A stretch of 64,000 nt of DNA, taken from Aerophototrophica crusticola (GTDB lineage Bacteria; Pseudomonadota; Alphaproteobacteria; Azospirillales; Azospirillaceae). The position numbers and the translations under genes are program-made. Below are positions 53,180-62,168 of the stretch, in pieces. The DNA lies in contig MOEB01000024.1 of assembly GCA_001939945.1 (NCBI GenBank), positions 1-64,000 on the forward strand, given 5' to 3'. Every line of letters starts with the position of its first letter. The first letter of the stretch is position 1. The notes beneath the pieces were generated by a model. The model had not been told where the DNA came from and did no database searches. It worked only from the letters and a program-made list of their open reading frames with translations.

Positions 53180-53261
53180 GTAGGTCGGGGTGACCACCGG
53201 GAACCCCGACATTCACGAGCGCCGTTGGTCGTCGGGGTTCGCATGCGCTCACCCCGACCTA
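53180..53261. repeat. REP-like inverted repeat (GTAGGTCGGGGTGA type), copy 1
   Basis: Left arm 53180-53210 and right arm 53231-53261 are inverted copies built on TAGGTCGGGGTGA and AACCCCGAC. It lies between the convergent psuG and Do-like protease genes, 3 bases from the latter's stop, and could terminate transcripts from both sides. A related copy is at 56231-56311. Confidence 0.8.
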
Positions 53262-53264
53262 GGG

Positions 53265-54677
53265 TCAGCCCCCCACCGTCGTGGTCAGCGTCTGGTCGCC
53301 GCGGCGGATGCTGATGGTCCAACGGCGCGCGCCCTCCCGCAGGGTGGACAGCAGGTCCTGCACCCGGCCGATCTCCGTGTCGTTCACCCGCAACACGATG
53401 TCCCCCGGCCGGAAGCCGAGGGAGGCGGCGGGGGTGCCGCGCTGGACATTCAGGATCACCACCCCCTCCCCCGCCCCGTTGAAGCGGATTTCCTCCACCA
53501 GGGCCGGGTTCAGGTTCGCCACCTCTGCCCCGCTCAAGGGCGTGCGGCCGGGGATCGTGGTCTGCTGGCGGGGCGGGTCCTCCGGCGGGCCGATCAGCCG
53601 CAGGGAAAGCTGCTGCTCCCGCCCCTGGCGCAGCACGGTCAGGCTGGCCGTGCCGCCGATGGGCAGGGTCGCCACCCGGTAGCGCAGGCTGTCAGGGTCG
53701 TCCACCGGGCGGCCATTCACCGCCGTCACCACGTCGCCCACCCGCAGGCCCGCCTGGGCCGCGGGGCCGCCTGGCTTCACTTGGTTGACCAGCACGCCTG
53801 CCGGGCGGGTCAGGCCCAGGCTGTTGGCGATGTCGCCCGTCACCGTCTGCCCGGCCGCGCCGATCCAGGGCCGCACCAGCTTGCCGCCGGTACCCGCCGC
53901 CTCGATCACCGTGCGGACCATGTTGGCGGGGATGGCGAAGCCGATTCCGATGCTGCCGCCGGAGCGGCTGAAGATGGCGGTGTTGATGCCCACCAGCCGC
54001 CCGTCCATGGCGACAAGCGCCCCGCCTGAATTGCCGGGGTTGATGGCGGCATCCGTCTGGATGAAGAAATTGTAGTCGGAGATGCCCACCGCCGTGCGCG
54101 CCACGGCGCTGACGATACCGCTGGTGACGGTCTGGCCCACGCCGAACGGGTTGCCGATGGCCAGCACCAGGTCGCCCACCTGCATGTCGTCCGAATCGTG
54201 GAACTCCAGGAAGGGCAGCCGCTCCCGGCCCGGGTCGATGCGTAGGACCGCCAGGTCCACCCGGTCGTCGGTGCTGACCAGCTTGGCCGGGAACTCCCGC
54301 CGGTCGGCCAGGACCACGGTGATCTCGTCCGCGTCCTTGATCACGTGGGCATTGGTGACGATCAGCCCGTCCGCCGCCAGGATGACGCCGGAACCCAGGG
54401 ACTGCTCCACCCGCTCCCGCGGGATGCCGCCGGTCACGTCGCCGAAGAACCGACGGAACAGCGGGTCCTCCAGCAGGGGGGAGACGCGCTGCTGCACCAC
54501 CCGCCGGCTGTAGATGTTCACCACGGCCGGTGCCGCCCGCTTCACCAGGGGGGCGTAGGACAGGGTGATCTGCTCCCGGCTGTCCGGCACGGTGCGCTGG
54601 GCCGAAGCCGGGGCGGCGGGCAGGATGAGGAGCGCCAGGGCAAGCGCGGCGGGGAGGGTCGGGCGACGGATCAGCAT
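53265..54677 (-). CDS. Do-like periplasmic serine protease (DegP/HtrA family)
   Basis: 470 aa from the ATG at 54675-54677 (MLIRRPTLPAALALALLILP); an ATG five codons upstream is possible. A signal peptide ends near PASAQ. The trypsin-like domain has the catalytic His in VTNAHVI, Asp in VDLAVLRID and Ser in INPGNSGGALV. Two PDZ domains follow (GVLVNQVKPGGPAAQAGLRV, then GVVILNVQRGTPAASLGFRP). It degrades or refolds damaged envelope proteins. The Cys-rich lipoprotein gene is 34 bases upstream on the same strand. Related members are called DegP, DegQ or DegS; the two PDZ domains fit DegP/DegQ. Confidence 0.95.
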   Translation of the reverse strand: MLIRRPTLPAALALALLILPAAPASAQRTVPDSREQITLSYAPLVKRAAPAVVNIYSRRVVQQRVSPLLEDPLFRRFFGDVTGGIPRERVEQSLGSGVILAADGLIVTNAHVIKDADEITVVLADRREFPAKLVSTDDRVDLAVLRIDPGRERLPFLEFHDSDDMQVGDLVLAIGNPFGVGQTVTSGIVSAVARTAVGISDYNFFIQTDAAINPGNSGGALVAMDGRLVGINTAIFSRSGGSIGIGFAIPANMVRTVIEAAGTGGKLVRPWIGAAGQTVTGDIANSLGLTRPAGVLVNQVKPGGPAAQAGLRVGDVVTAVNGRPVDDPDSLRYRVATLPIGGTASLTVLRQGREQQLSLRLIGPPEDPPRQQTTIPGRTPLSGAEVANLNPALVEEIRFNGAGEGVVILNVQRGTPAASLGFRPGDIVLRVNDTEIGRVQDLLSTLREGARRWTISIRRGDQTLTTTVGG

Positions 54678-54711
54678 GGTGGGATCGGGCATCGACGACG
54701 GCGGGGGAGGA

Positions 54712-54948
54712 TCAACGGCAGCCGGCCTGGCAGGCCTGCAACTCCGCCTGGCAAGTGCGGCCCATGCCATAGGTGGTGTTGCCGTCCTGGGCGGAGCGCT
54801 GGTCGCCGCAGATATCGTTCTGCCGCGCGCACTGCGCAAGGCAGGCCTTGCGGGGGTCCAGCACCCGCTCCTGCCCTTCCCGCTTGGCAGGTGGCGCCAT
54901 GCAGCCGGCGAGCATCAGTAGGGCGAGGGAGGCGGCAAAGGCTTTCAT
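54712..54948 (-). CDS. Cys-rich small lipoprotein
   Basis: 78 aa from the ATG at 54946-54948 (MKAFAASLALLMLAGCMAPP). The lipobox is LMLAGC, so the mature protein is about 63 aa. It then has KACLAQCARQNDICGD and a second block GRTCQAELQACQAGC, giving six cysteines after the lipidated one in spaced pairs, likely disulfides in the periplasm. I recognise no family. It is followed by the Do-like protease 34 bases downstream, so it may be co-transcribed with it. Confidence 0.7.
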   Translation of the reverse strand: MKAFAASLALLMLAGCMAPPAKREGQERVLDPRKACLAQCARQNDICGDQRSAQDGNTTYGMGRTCQAELQACQAGCR

Positions 54949-55082
54949 GGCGGACATCCGGGTTGCGGGCGTGGCGGGCATCCTATCCCCCCGGCCCGGC
55001 AAGGCAAGGCGGCAATCGACCGGAACCCACACGCCCCCTTCCGGGTTGCATGCCGTGACGCAATTGACGGAGAGCGACGGCG

Positions 55083-55280
55083 ATGACAGAGACAGGCGGT
55101 TCGGACTGGTACTACATGGTGGCCATCGTCCTGGGGCCCATCCTGTTCATCGCGGTGATGGCCTATGCCGTCATGCGCTCGGCCAAGGGACGCAAAGGCC
55201 GTTCCGCCCCGCCCGGCGGGACCCCGGCCCCGGACCCGCGGGAGGCCGGCTCCAACACGGTCACGCCACGGGAGCGCTGA
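55083..55280 (+). CDS. Small single-pass membrane protein, unknown function
   Basis: 65 aa. A short N-terminus (MTETGGSDWYYM) precedes one membrane helix (VAIVLGPILFIAVMAYAVMR), then a basic segment (SAKGRKGR) that should stay cytoplasmic, and a Pro-rich disordered tail. I recognise no family. It stands alone with divergent and downstream gaps. Codon use is normal for the region, which supports a real gene. Confidence 0.55.
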   Translation: MTETGGSDWYYMVAIVLGPILFIAVMAYAVMRSAKGRKGRSAPPGGTPAPDPREAGSNTVTPRER

Positions 55281-55395
55281 TCCCCGCCAGCATTCACCGA
55301 CATAGCCGAAGCCCTTCCGCCACCCAGGCGAGAGGGCGTATGTGATTTCACAATCCCGCTTTTCCTAATTGCGTAGTCCGCACTAGAAAGAGAAA

Positions 55396-55427
55396 CGGCG
55401 GGCCGGGGATTGGCCCCGAACCCGCCG
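55396..55427 (+). promoter_or_regulatory. Stem-loop in leader of small ORF
   Basis: CGGCGGG (55396-55402) pairs with CCCGCCG (55421-55427), with an inner GGGG/CCCC stem (55405-55408 with 55414-55417). It stands 17 bases before the ATG of a 29-codon frame with a GGGAGAA ribosome-binding site. Confidence 0.4.
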
Positions 55428-55444
55428 CATAAGGGAGAACTGGC

Positions 55445-55534
55445 ATGACGCAAATGCCGTTTCTCCTGGTGTTCCGGCTCCCGGTGTGGCGCCGGCGTGT
55501 GATCCACGTCGTCATCACCCTGGGCCGGGCCTAG
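55445..55534 (+). CDS. Possible 29-residue small protein
   Basis: ATG at 55445 to TAG at 55532-55534; GGGAGAA lies 6-12 bases upstream. The peptide is MTQMPFLLVFRLPVWRRRVI followed by HVVITLGRA: hydrophobic and strongly basic, a possible membrane-active or leader peptide. Hairpins lie directly before (55396-55427) and after (55541-55570), so it looks like a self-contained small transcript. There is no homology to judge by, so it may be chance. The rest of the 414-base gap 55281-55694 shows nothing recognisable. Confidence 0.35.
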   Translation: MTQMPFLLVFRLPVWRRRVIHVVITLGRA

Positions 55535-55540
55535 GAGCCG

Positions 55541-55570
55541 GGCGGGTCGGGTCTAGACCCCCGGCCCGCC
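55541..55570 (+). terminator. Hairpin after the small ORF
   Basis: GGCGGG (55541-55546) pairs with CCCGCC (55565-55570), enclosing a perfect GGGTCTAGACCC palindrome (55549-55560). It starts 7 bases after the stop codon. There is no U-run. Confidence 0.4.
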
Positions 55571-55694
55571 TTGCCCTGCAAAGATAGGCTGAAACACCGG
55601 CCTGTGCAAACCCTTCACACTGGCCCAAACGGAAACCGCGCCCGCGGCGGGTGCCGGGGCGCGGTCCGTTACCTCAGGAGGTTCGGTGGATGCC

Positions 55695-56114
55695 TCAGGC
55701 CTCCTCCGACTCCTCCTTCACCTCGACCGGGCCGCTGTCCTGGCCCTTGGCCGTGACATCGCGGTCCACCAGCTCGATGATGCCCATGGGGGCGGCGTCG
55801 CCGTAGCGGAAGCCGGCCTTCAGGACGCGGGTGTAGCCGCCGGGACGGCCCTTGTAGCGCTCAGCCAGGGTGGTGAACAGCTTGTCCACCATGGCGTGGT
55901 CCCGCAGCTCGGCATAGGCGAGGCGCTTGTTGGCGATGCCGCCCTTCTTGCCGAGGGTGATCAGCTTCTCGACGATCGGCCGCAGGTCCTTGGCCTTCGG
56001 CAGGGTCGTCTTGATCTGCTCATGCTTGATCAGCGCGTTGGCCATGTTGGAGAACATGGCCAGGCGGTGGGAGGTGGTGCGATTGAACTTGCGACCGGCG
56101 TAACCGTGACGCAT
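55695..56114 (-). CDS. rplQ: 50S ribosomal protein L17
   Basis: 139 aa. N-terminal [20 protein letters not shown] is the L17 signature, followed by [20 protein letters not shown]. An acidic tail (EVKEESEEA) extends beyond the E. coli protein (127 aa). It is the last gene of the alpha operon, after rpoA, with a 207-base gap carrying a REP-like repeat. Confidence 0.98.
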   Translation of the reverse strand: MRHGYAGRKFNRTTSHRLAMFSNMANALIKHEQIKTTLPKAKDLRPIVEKLITLGKKGGIANKRLAYAELRDHAMVDKLFTTLAERYKGRPGGYTRVLKAGFRYGDAAPMGIIELVDRDVTAKGQDSGPVEVKEESEEA

Positions 56115-56230
56115 GGCGTTGCTCCTTCATGGCTTGGCCCCCCGTGGGGAGCCGATGGTATTCCCCGCACGCCCTGTCGGGCCGGTACGGCGGGGGTGGG
56201 CTGGATGCCCGGGGTAAGCGGGTGACCTGG

Positions 56231-56311
56231 GTGTCGGGCTTCGCTTCGCTCAGCGCCGACCTACCGCAATGACGCCGTAGGTCGGTGCCGAGGCAGGGCC
56301 GAGGCCCGACG
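56231..56311. repeat. REP-like inverted repeat (GTAGGTCGG type), copy 2, between rpoA and rplQ
   Basis: Arms 56231-56264 and 56277-56311 are inverted copies of GTGTCGGGCTTCGCTTCGC plus GCCGACCTAC, related to 53180-53261. It interrupts the rpoA-rplQ transcript and could affect mRNA stability between the two genes. Confidence 0.8.
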
Positions 56312-56321
56312 GCACGGGTGC

Positions 56322-57338
56322 TCAGTACGGCTCCTCGAGGCGCTTCGCCAGCTCCTCGATGTTCTCCGGCGGCCAGTTCGGAATCTCCATCCCGAGGTGC
56401 AGGCCCATCTGCGCCAGCACTTCCTTGATCTCGTTCAAGGACTTGCGGCCGAAGTTCGGGGTACGGAGCATCTCCGCCTCCGTCTTCTGCACCAGGTCGC
56501 CGATATAGACGATGTTGTCGTTCTTCAGGCAGTTGGCGGAACGGACGGACAGCTCCAGCTCGTCCACCTTGCGCAGCAGGTTCTTGTTGAAGGGGATCTC
56601 GTCCGCCTTCGTCTCCGCGACCGCGGCCTGCGGCTCCTCGAAGTTGATGAACATCTGCAGCTGGTCCTGCAGGATGCGGGCGGCGATGGCCACCGCGTCC
56701 TCCGGGGTGACCGCGCCGTTGGTCTCCACGTTCAGGGACAGCTTGTCATAGTCGGTGGTCTGGCCGACGCGGGTGTTCTCCACCTTGTAGGCGACCTTGC
56801 GCACCGGGCTGTAGATGGCGTCCACCGGGATAAGGCCGATGGGGGCATCCTCGGGCCGGTTCTGGCTGGCCGGGACGTAGCCCTTCCCGCTATGGACCGT
56901 CAGCTCCATGTTCAGCCGAGCGCCGGCGTCCAGGGTGCAGATCAGGTGGTCGGGGTCCAGAACCTCGATGTCGGCGCCGGTTTCGATCATGCCGGCGGTG
57001 ACCTCGCAGGGGCCCTCGGCGCGCAGCCGCATGCGGCGCGGGCCCTCGGCCCCCATCTTCAGCGCCATCGCCTTGATGTTCAGGACGATGTCGGTCACGT
57101 CCTCACGGACGCCGGGGATGGAGGAGAATTCGTGCAGCACGCCGTCGATGTGGATGGCGGTGACGGCGGCACCCTGCAGGGAGGACAGCAGCACGCGGCG
57201 CAGGGCGTTGCCGAGCGTCAGGCCGAAGCCGCGCTCCAACGGGCCGGCGACGATGGTCGCCTCACGCCGCGAATTGTCGCCGGGAGTGATGTCGAGCTTG
57301 TTGGGCTTCTCGAGCGCCTGCCAGTTCTTCTGGATCAA
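56322..57338 (-). CDS. rpoA: RNA polymerase alpha subunit
   Basis: 338 aa from a TTG at 57336-57338, giving the usual alphaproteobacterial start (Met)[16 protein letters not shown]. AAGAGG lies 8 bases upstream of this TTG. An ATG at 57365 would add nine odd residues. The N-terminal assembly domain ([20 protein letters not shown]), and the C-terminal domain ([40 protein letters not shown]) that binds UP elements and regulators are both complete. It is in the alpha operon after rpsK; no rpsD lies between them. Confidence 0.97.
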   Translation of the reverse strand: MIQKNWQALEKPNKLDITPGDNSRREATIVAGPLERGFGLTLGNALRRVLLSSLQGAAVTAIHIDGVLHEFSSIPGVREDVTDIVLNIKAMALKMGAEGPRRMRLRAEGPCEVTAGMIETGADIEVLDPDHLICTLDAGARLNMELTVHSGKGYVPASQNRPEDAPIGLIPVDAIYSPVRKVAYKVENTRVGQTTDYDKLSLNVETNGAVTPEDAVAIAARILQDQLQMFINFEEPQAAVAETKADEIPFNKNLLRKVDELELSVRSANCLKNDNIVYIGDLVQKTEAEMLRTPNFGRKSLNEIKEVLAQMGLHLGMEIPNWPPENIEELAKRLEEPY

Positions 57339-57496
57339 GGAAGTAGCCTCTTGCCATCGGGTCAAAGATCACACCGGCCCCCACTCCACCCCAATGCTGG
57401 GCTGCCGCGATGGCGGGCGGCAGCCTGTCCCGGGGTGGCGGGGAACCGGTGTGGGTTCTGTCTTGCCCAGTACCAGGTTTCCTGGACCTGGGCAAA

Positions 57497-57556
57497 CCGC
57501 GCCGACTGGCGCGGCGGCGGCACGTGCCGCCGGGCGAGGCCCCGGAGGGCCTCGCC
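57497..57556. repeat. Three back-to-back hairpins between rpsK and rpoA
   Basis: Three abutting palindromes fill 60 bases with no gap: CCGCGCC/GGCGCGG (57497-57514, 4-base loop), the perfect 18-mer CGGCGGCACGTGCCGCCG (57515-57532), and GGCGAGGCCC/GGGCCTCGCC (57533-57556, 4-base loop). They lie in the 236-base rpsK-rpoA gap, inside the operon transcript. Confidence 0.75.
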
Positions 57557-57574
57557 GTTGTCAATGAAGCAGGA

Positions 57575-57973
57575 TCAGACGCGACGCTTCTTCGGCGGGC
57601 GGACGCCGTTGTGCGGGATCGGCGTCACGTCGCGGATGGAGGTGATCTGGAAGCCGACGGCCTGCAGGGCGCGCAGCGCGGACTCGCGCCCCGAACCCGG
57701 GCCCTTCACCTCAACCTCCAGGGTCTTCATCCCGTGCTCCTGGGCCTTGCGGCCCGCGTCCTCGGCCGCGACCTGGGCGGCGTAGGGCGTGGACTTGCGG
57801 GAGCCCTTGAAGCCCATGGTCCCGGAGGACGACCAGGCAATGGTGTTGCCCTGGGCGTCCGTGATCGTGATCATGGTGTTGTTGAAGGTGGCGTTCACGT
57901 GGGCGACGCCGGCGGTGATGTTCTTGCGCTCGCGGCGACGCAGGCGCGCGGCGTTGGCGTTCGGCTTGGCCAT
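57575..57973 (-). CDS. rpsK: 30S ribosomal protein S11
   Basis: 132 aa. Contains [20 protein letters not shown] and the C-terminal [19 protein letters not shown], both characteristic of S11; it forms part of the mRNA exit platform with S7 and S21. It is 15 bases after rpsM in the alpha operon. Confidence 0.98.
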   Translation of the reverse strand: MAKPNANAARLRRRERKNITAGVAHVNATFNNTMITITDAQGNTIAWSSSGTMGFKGSRKSTPYAAQVAAEDAGRKAQEHGMKTLEVEVKGPGSGRESALRALQAVGFQITSIRDVTPIPHNGVRPPKKRRV

Positions 57974-57988
57974 GGTCGGGTCCCTACC

Positions 57989-58357
57989 TTACTTCTTCTT
58001 GCCGGCAATCGGCTTGGCGGGACCCTTGCGGGTGCGCGCGTTGGTGTGGGTGCGCTGGCCGCGCACCGGCAGGTTCCGGCGGTGACGCAGGCCGCGGTAG
58101 CAGGCCATGTCCATGAGCCGCTTGATGTTCATGGCGACTTGGCGACGCAGGTCACCCTCGACGCGGTAGTCGGCGTCGATGACCTCACGGATGCGCAGGA
58201 CCTCTTCGTCGGTCAACTGGTGCACCCGGCGCTCGGTCGGGATGCCGACCTTGGCGCAGATGTCCTTGGCGAACTTCGGCCCGATGCCGTGGATGTACTG
58301 AAGGGCGATCTCCACCCGCTTCGCGGTGGGGATATTGACGCCAGCGATACGCGCCAC
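57989..58357 (-). CDS. rpsM: 30S ribosomal protein S13
   Basis: 122 aa from a GTG at 58355-58357, which gives the conserved start (Met)[18 protein letters not shown]; GGAGA lies 7 bases upstream. An ATG further up (58414) would add 19 non-conserved residues. The basic C-terminus [15 protein letters not shown] reaches the P-site tRNA. It is the first gene of the alpha operon here; no rpmJ is seen upstream. Confidence 0.96.
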   Translation of the reverse strand: MARIAGVNIPTAKRVEIALQYIHGIGPKFAKDICAKVGIPTERRVHQLTDEEVLRIREVIDADYRVEGDLRRQVAMNIKRLMDMACYRGLRHRRNLPVRGQRTHTNARTRKGPAKPIAGKKK

Positions 58358-58601
58358 GCGTTCTCTCCATGTCATGCCCGCCGGGATGTCCCGGACGGTG
58401 CGATCTTCGTCCACGCCCTGCCTGCCGGTCCCGGCTCCCGTGGCGGGGAGGTCGGGCGGCTTCAGGGCATCTCATCCGAAGAAATCCTGGTACTGGTACC
58501 GGATCTCCAAATGCATGTACGACCGCAGCCGCCCCATGCGCCTGAGCACCTGGGAGACCGAGGCCGGACCTGCTCAACCCCTTCCGGGATCAAGGGCGCG
58601 G

Positions 58602-58629
58602 AGTATAGCCACGCGCGCCCCGGCGTCAA
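58602..58629 (-). promoter_or_regulatory. Promoter of the rpsM-rpsK-rpoA-rplQ operon
   Basis: On the minus strand TTGACG (58624-58629), a 16-base spacer and TATACT (58602-58607) form a near-consensus sigma-70 promoter. It lies just after the adk terminator hairpin and about 240 bases before rpsM, so a long leader is predicted. The rest of the 355-base gap 58358-58712 shows no gene. Confidence 0.7.
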
Positions 58630-58660
58630 GGCCGAACCTCATGCGCGTGCCCCAAAGCAG

Positions 58661-58688
58661 AAGGGCCGGCCCAACCGGACCGGCCCTT
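58661..58688 (-). terminator. Hairpin ending the spc-secY-adk transcript
   Basis: AAGGGCCGG (58661-58669) pairs with CCGGCCCTT (58680-58688), 25 bases after the adk stop codon. The following bases on the minus strand are only weakly U-rich (CTGCTTTG). It separates adk from the rpsM promoter. Confidence 0.6.
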
Positions 58689-58712
58689 CCATCCACTTAC
58701 GTCCGGAAGGCG

Positions 58713-59360
58713 TCAGGCCTTCAGGATCGCCTCGATCTGGCTGGTGACCTCATCAATCTCCGCCATGCCGTCCACCTGCTTCAGCACACCCCGGCCCGCA
58801 TAATAGGGCAGGATCGGTGCCGTCTGCTTATGGTAGGCGTCCAGGCGCTTGGTCACCGTCTCGGCATTGTCGTCGGCGCGACGGCTGAACTCCGTGCTGC
58901 CGCAATTGTCGCAGACGCCATCCTTGGCCGGGCGCTTGAACGTCTCATGATAGCCGGCGCCGCACTTGGCGCAGGTGAAGCGGCCGGTGATGCGCTCCGT
59001 CAGGGCGGCGTCGTCCACCTTCATCTCGATGACGTGGTCGAGCTTAAGGCCCTTCTGCTCCAGCATCCGGTCCAGCGCCTCCGCCTGCACCACGGTGCGG
59101 GGGAAACCGTCCAGGATGAAGCCGGGCTTGCAGTCCGGCTCATCGATCCGGTTGGAGATCATCTCGATCATGACCTCGTCGGGCACGAGCTGCCCGGCCT
59201 TCATGATCGCGTCGGCCTTCTGGCCCAGGGGGCTGCCCCCCTTCACCAGGGCGCGCAGCATGTCACCGGTGGACAGCTGCACCATGCCATAGGCCTTCTC
59301 CAGCCGCTGCGCCTGGGTGCCCTTACCCGCGCCTGGCGGCCCCAACAGGATCAAGTTCAT
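58713..59360 (-). CDS. adk: Adenylate kinase
   Basis: 215 aa. The P-loop is [36 protein letters not shown] is the adenylate-kinase signature. The lid domain carries CAKCGAGYH and CDNCG, four cysteines that bind zinc, unlike the E. coli enzyme. It balances ATP, ADP and AMP. Its ATG overlaps the secY stop (4 bases), so it is translated with SecY. Confidence 0.98.
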   Translation of the reverse strand: MNLILLGPPGAGKGTQAQRLEKAYGMVQLSTGDMLRALVKGGSPLGQKADAIMKAGQLVPDEVMIEMISNRIDEPDCKPGFILDGFPRTVVQAEALDRMLEQKGLKLDHVIEMKVDDAALTERITGRFTCAKCGAGYHETFKRPAKDGVCDNCGSTEFSRRADDNAETVTKRLDAYHKQTAPILPYYAGRGVLKQVDGMAEIDEVTSQIEAILKA

Positions 59361-60700
59361 CCGCGTCTCCCCCGTAGCTTGGCCTTCTTGATAAGCCCTT
59401 CATACTGGTGCGCCAAGAGGTGCGAGTGTATCTGCGCCACTGTGTCCATGGTCACGGTGACCATGATCAGCAGCGACGTGCCACCAAAGTAGAAGAGCGC
59501 CCCGTACTCCGCGATGAGGAACTCGGGCAAAAGGCAGACCACGGTGAGGTAGGCGGCGCCGATCACGGTCAGCCGCGTAAGCACAAAGTCCAAGTAGTCG
59601 GCGGTGTTCTTGCCTGGGCGGATGCCCGGGATGAAGCCGCCATACTTCTTCAGGTTGTCGGCCGTCTCCGTCGGGTTGAAGACGATGGCCGTGTAGAAGA
59701 AGCAGAAGAAGATGATCAGGGCCGCGTACAGGATCATGTACAGCGGCGTGCCGTGGGCCAGGTAGCTGCTGATGGTGGTCAGCCATTCCGGCCCGCCCTG
59801 GCCGGAGAAGTTCACCATCGTCAACGGCAGCAACAGAAGCGAGCTGGCGAAGATCGGCGGGATCACGCCTGACGTGTTCAGCTTCAGCGGCAGGTGCGAC
59901 GCCTCGCCGCCGAACTGCCGGTTGCCGACCTGGCGCTTCGGGTACTGCACGATCAGCCGGCGCTGGGCGCGCTCAAAGAACACGATGAAGAAGATGATGC
60001 CGATGGCCATCACAATCAGCAGGATGATGAACCAGGTGCTCATGGCCCCGGTGCGGCCAAGCTCCAGGATCTGGGCAATGGCCTTCGGGAACGCCGCCAC
60101 GATGCCGGCGAAGATGATCAACGAGATGCCGTTGCCCACGCCCCGGGCGGTGATCTGCTCACCCAGCCACATCAGGAACATGGTGCCGCCAACCATGGTG
60201 ATGACCGTGCTGATCCGGAAGAACCAGCCGGGCTCGATCACCACCCCTCCCCCTTGCGCGTTCATGCCCTCCAGCCCGATGGCGAGGCCGTAGGACTGCA
60301 CCAGGGCGAGGGCGACGGTCAGGTAGCGGGTGTACTGGTTCAGCCGCTTGCGGCCAGACTCGCCTTCCTTCTTCAGCGTCTCCAGCGTCGGCGAGACAGC
60401 CGTCATCAGCTGGATGATGATGGACGCTGAGATGTACGGCATGATGTTGAGCGCGAAGATGCTCATGCGCTCGACCGCGCCGCCGGCCAGCATGTTGAAC
60501 ATGCCCAGGATGCCGCCCGAGCTGCCGGCGAAGATCTGCGCGAAAGCCGCGCCGTCGATGCCGGGGAGCGGGATATAGGTGCCAAGCCGATAAACGATAA
60601 GCGCACCCAGGGTGAACCAGATGCGCTTCTTGAGTTCCGTTGCCTTCGCGAAGGCGCCGAAATTGATGTTTGCGGCAAGCTGCTCGGCGGCTGATGCCAT
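59357..60700 (-). CDS. secY: Preprotein translocase subunit SecY
   Basis: 447 aa, ten membrane segments expected. Typical start [20 protein letters not shown] with [11 protein letters not shown]; the cytoplasmic loop [20 protein letters not shown]-like segment ([18 protein letters not shown]) binds ribosome and SecA, and [21 protein letters not shown] is a conserved late motif. It is the core channel of protein export. It follows rplO, and adk overlaps its end. Confidence 0.98.
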   Translation of the reverse strand: MASAAEQLAANINFGAFAKATELKKRIWFTLGALIVYRLGTYIPLPGIDGAAFAQIFAGSSGGILGMFNMLAGGAVERMSIFALNIMPYISASIIIQLMTAVSPTLETLKKEGESGRKRLNQYTRYLTVALALVQSYGLAIGLEGMNAQGGGVVIEPGWFFRISTVITMVGGTMFLMWLGEQITARGVGNGISLIIFAGIVAAFPKAIAQILELGRTGAMSTWFIILLIVMAIGIIFFIVFFERAQRRLIVQYPKRQVGNRQFGGEASHLPLKLNTSGVIPPIFASSLLLLPLTMVNFSGQGGPEWLTTISSYLAHGTPLYMILYAALIIFFCFFYTAIVFNPTETADNLKKYGGFIPGIRPGKNTADYLDFVLTRLTVIGAAYLTVVCLLPEFLIAEYGALFYFGGTSLLIMVTVTMDTVAQIHSHLLAHQYEGLIKKAKLRGRRG

Positions 60701-60767
60701 GGCCGGTAATCCTTGGTCGCCTAACGGCGTTCGTCGTGCGTGAAAAGGGACAAACCAAATAAGGGGA

Positions 60768-60795
60768 GGCCGGCGCCTGAGGACAAGCGCCGGCC
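60768..60795 (-). terminator. Hairpin between rplO and secY
   Basis: GGCCGGCGC (60768-60776) pairs with GCGCCGGCC (60787-60795), 9 bp with a 10-base loop, followed on the minus strand by CCTTATTTGGTTTG. It lies inside the operon and may attenuate transcription before secY. Confidence 0.45.
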
Positions 60796-60809
60796 CCGAA
60801 AACTACCGC

Positions 60810-61298
60810 TTACTCGGCGGCGGCCGCGTCGGCCTTCGGCGCGGTCACGGTGACCTTGCCGCCGGCCTTCTCCACCGCCGCGATGGCGGCGGCGGAAGCG
60901 CCGGCCACCTCGAAGGTGAGGGCGGCGCTGATCTCGCCCTTGTTCAGCAGGCGGACGCCGTCACGGGAAGCGCGCACCAGGCGGGCGTTGACCAGAACCT
61001 CGGCGGTGATCACCTCGGTGATCCCCAGGCGACCATCGTCGATGGCCTTCTGGATGGAACCGACATTGATGACCGCGTAGTCCTTGGCGAACTGCACGTT
61101 GGAGAAGCCGCGCTTCGGCAGGCGCCGATGCAGCGGCATCTGGCCGCCCTCGAAGCCCTTGATGGAGACGCCGGAACGGGACTTCTGGCCCTTCACGCCA
61201 CGGCCACCGGTCTTGCCCTTGCCGGACCCGATGCCGCGACCGACCCGGGTCCGCGACTTGCGGGCGCCGGGATTGTCACTGAGCTGGTTGAGCTTCAT
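60810..61298 (-). CDS. rplO: 50S ribosomal protein L15
   Basis: 162 aa. [20 protein letters not shown] and the glycine-rich [20 protein letters not shown] are the L15 signature. The C-terminus has an Ala-rich tail ([15 protein letters not shown]). It is in standard spc order between rpmD and secY. Confidence 0.98.
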   Translation of the reverse strand: MKLNQLSDNPGARKSRTRVGRGIGSGKGKTGGRGVKGQKSRSGVSIKGFEGGQMPLHRRLPKRGFSNVQFAKDYAVINVGSIQKAIDDGRLGITEVITAEVLVNARLVRASRDGVRLLNKGEISAALTFEVAGASAAAIAAVEKAGGKVTVTAPKADAAAAE

Positions 61299-61334
61299 GG
61301 TCTTGATCCTTCAAGCCGTATCGGGCCGGCCCCC

Positions 61335-61526
61335 TCAGGAGGCCGACTCGACGCGCACGAGGTGCTGAACCTTGGCGATCATGCCACGCACGGCCGGGGT
61401 ATCCTCCAGCTCGCGCGTCCGGTTCAGCTTGTTGAGGCCCAGGCCGATCAGCGTCTCACGCTGGTCGTGGCGGCGGCCGATGGGGCTGCCGATCTGGGTG
61501 ACGACGACGGTCTTCTTCTCGGCCAT
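61335..61526 (-). CDS. rpmD: 50S ribosomal protein L30
   Basis: 63 aa from the ATG at 61524-61526 ([20 protein letters not shown]), which overlaps the rpsE stop by one base (TGATG). Short L30 as in most bacteria, with [24 protein letters not shown] one codon upstream is less likely. Confidence 0.97.
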   Translation of the reverse strand: MAEKKTVVVTQIGSPIGRRHDQRETLIGLGLNKLNRTRELEDTPAVRGMIAKVQHLVRVESAS

Positions 61527-62158
61527 CACGCAGCCTCCTTGCCCTCACCGGCGGCGGTCTCCCGCTTGCCGAGGATGTCGCTCACGCGACGGCCGCGGCG
61601 GGCGGCGACGGCGCGCGGGCTGACGCACTTCTGCAGGGCGTCAAAGGTCGCCTTGATCATGTTGTGCGGGTTGGAGGTGCCGACCGACTTGGTCACCACG
61701 TCCGCCACGCCCAACGCCTCGAAGATGGCGCGCATCGGGCCGCCGGCGATGATGCCGGTACCCGCCGGGGCCGCACGGAGCAGCACCCGCCCGGCGCCGA
61801 AGTGGCCGTGCACGTCGTGGTGCAGCGTCCGGCCCTCGCGCAGGGGCACGCGGATCATGGAGCGCTTGGCCTGGTCGGTGGCCTTGCGGATGGCCTCCGG
61901 GACCTCGCGGGCCTTGCCGGCGCCGACGCCGACGCGGCCCTTGGCGTCACCCACCACGACCAGGGCGGCGAAGCCGAAGCGACGGCCACCCTTCACCACC
62001 TTGGCGACGCGGTTGATGCCGACCAGCTTCTCTACCAGGTCGTCGCCTTCCCGGTCCTCACGCCGATCGCGGTTATCACCCCGGTCGCGGCGTTCGCCGC
62101 GGTCCCGGTTGCGACGCTCACCCTCACCGCCGGCGCCGCTGTTCTCATTACGAGCCAT
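61526..62158 (-). CDS. rpsE: 30S ribosomal protein S5 with charged N-terminal extension
   Basis: 210 aa from the ATG at 62156-62158 ([20 protein letters not shown]). The conserved core begins with [20 protein letters not shown], and [19 protein letters not shown] and [20 protein letters not shown] follow. Before the core there are about 40 residues rich in Arg, Asp and Gly ([18 protein letters not shown]), absent in E. coli S5 (about 166 aa) and probably disordered on the ribosome surface. Confidence 0.97.
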   Translation of the reverse strand: MARNENSGAGGEGERRNRDRGERRDRGDNRDRREDREGDDLVEKLVGINRVAKVVKGGRRFGFAALVVVGDAKGRVGVGAGKAREVPEAIRKATDQAKRSMIRVPLREGRTLHHDVHGHFGAGRVLLRAAPAGTGIIAGGPMRAIFEALGVADVVTKSVGTSNPHNMIKATFDALQKCVSPRAVAARRGRRVSDILGKRETAAGEGKEAA

Positions 62159-62168
62159 GGTACACCCC

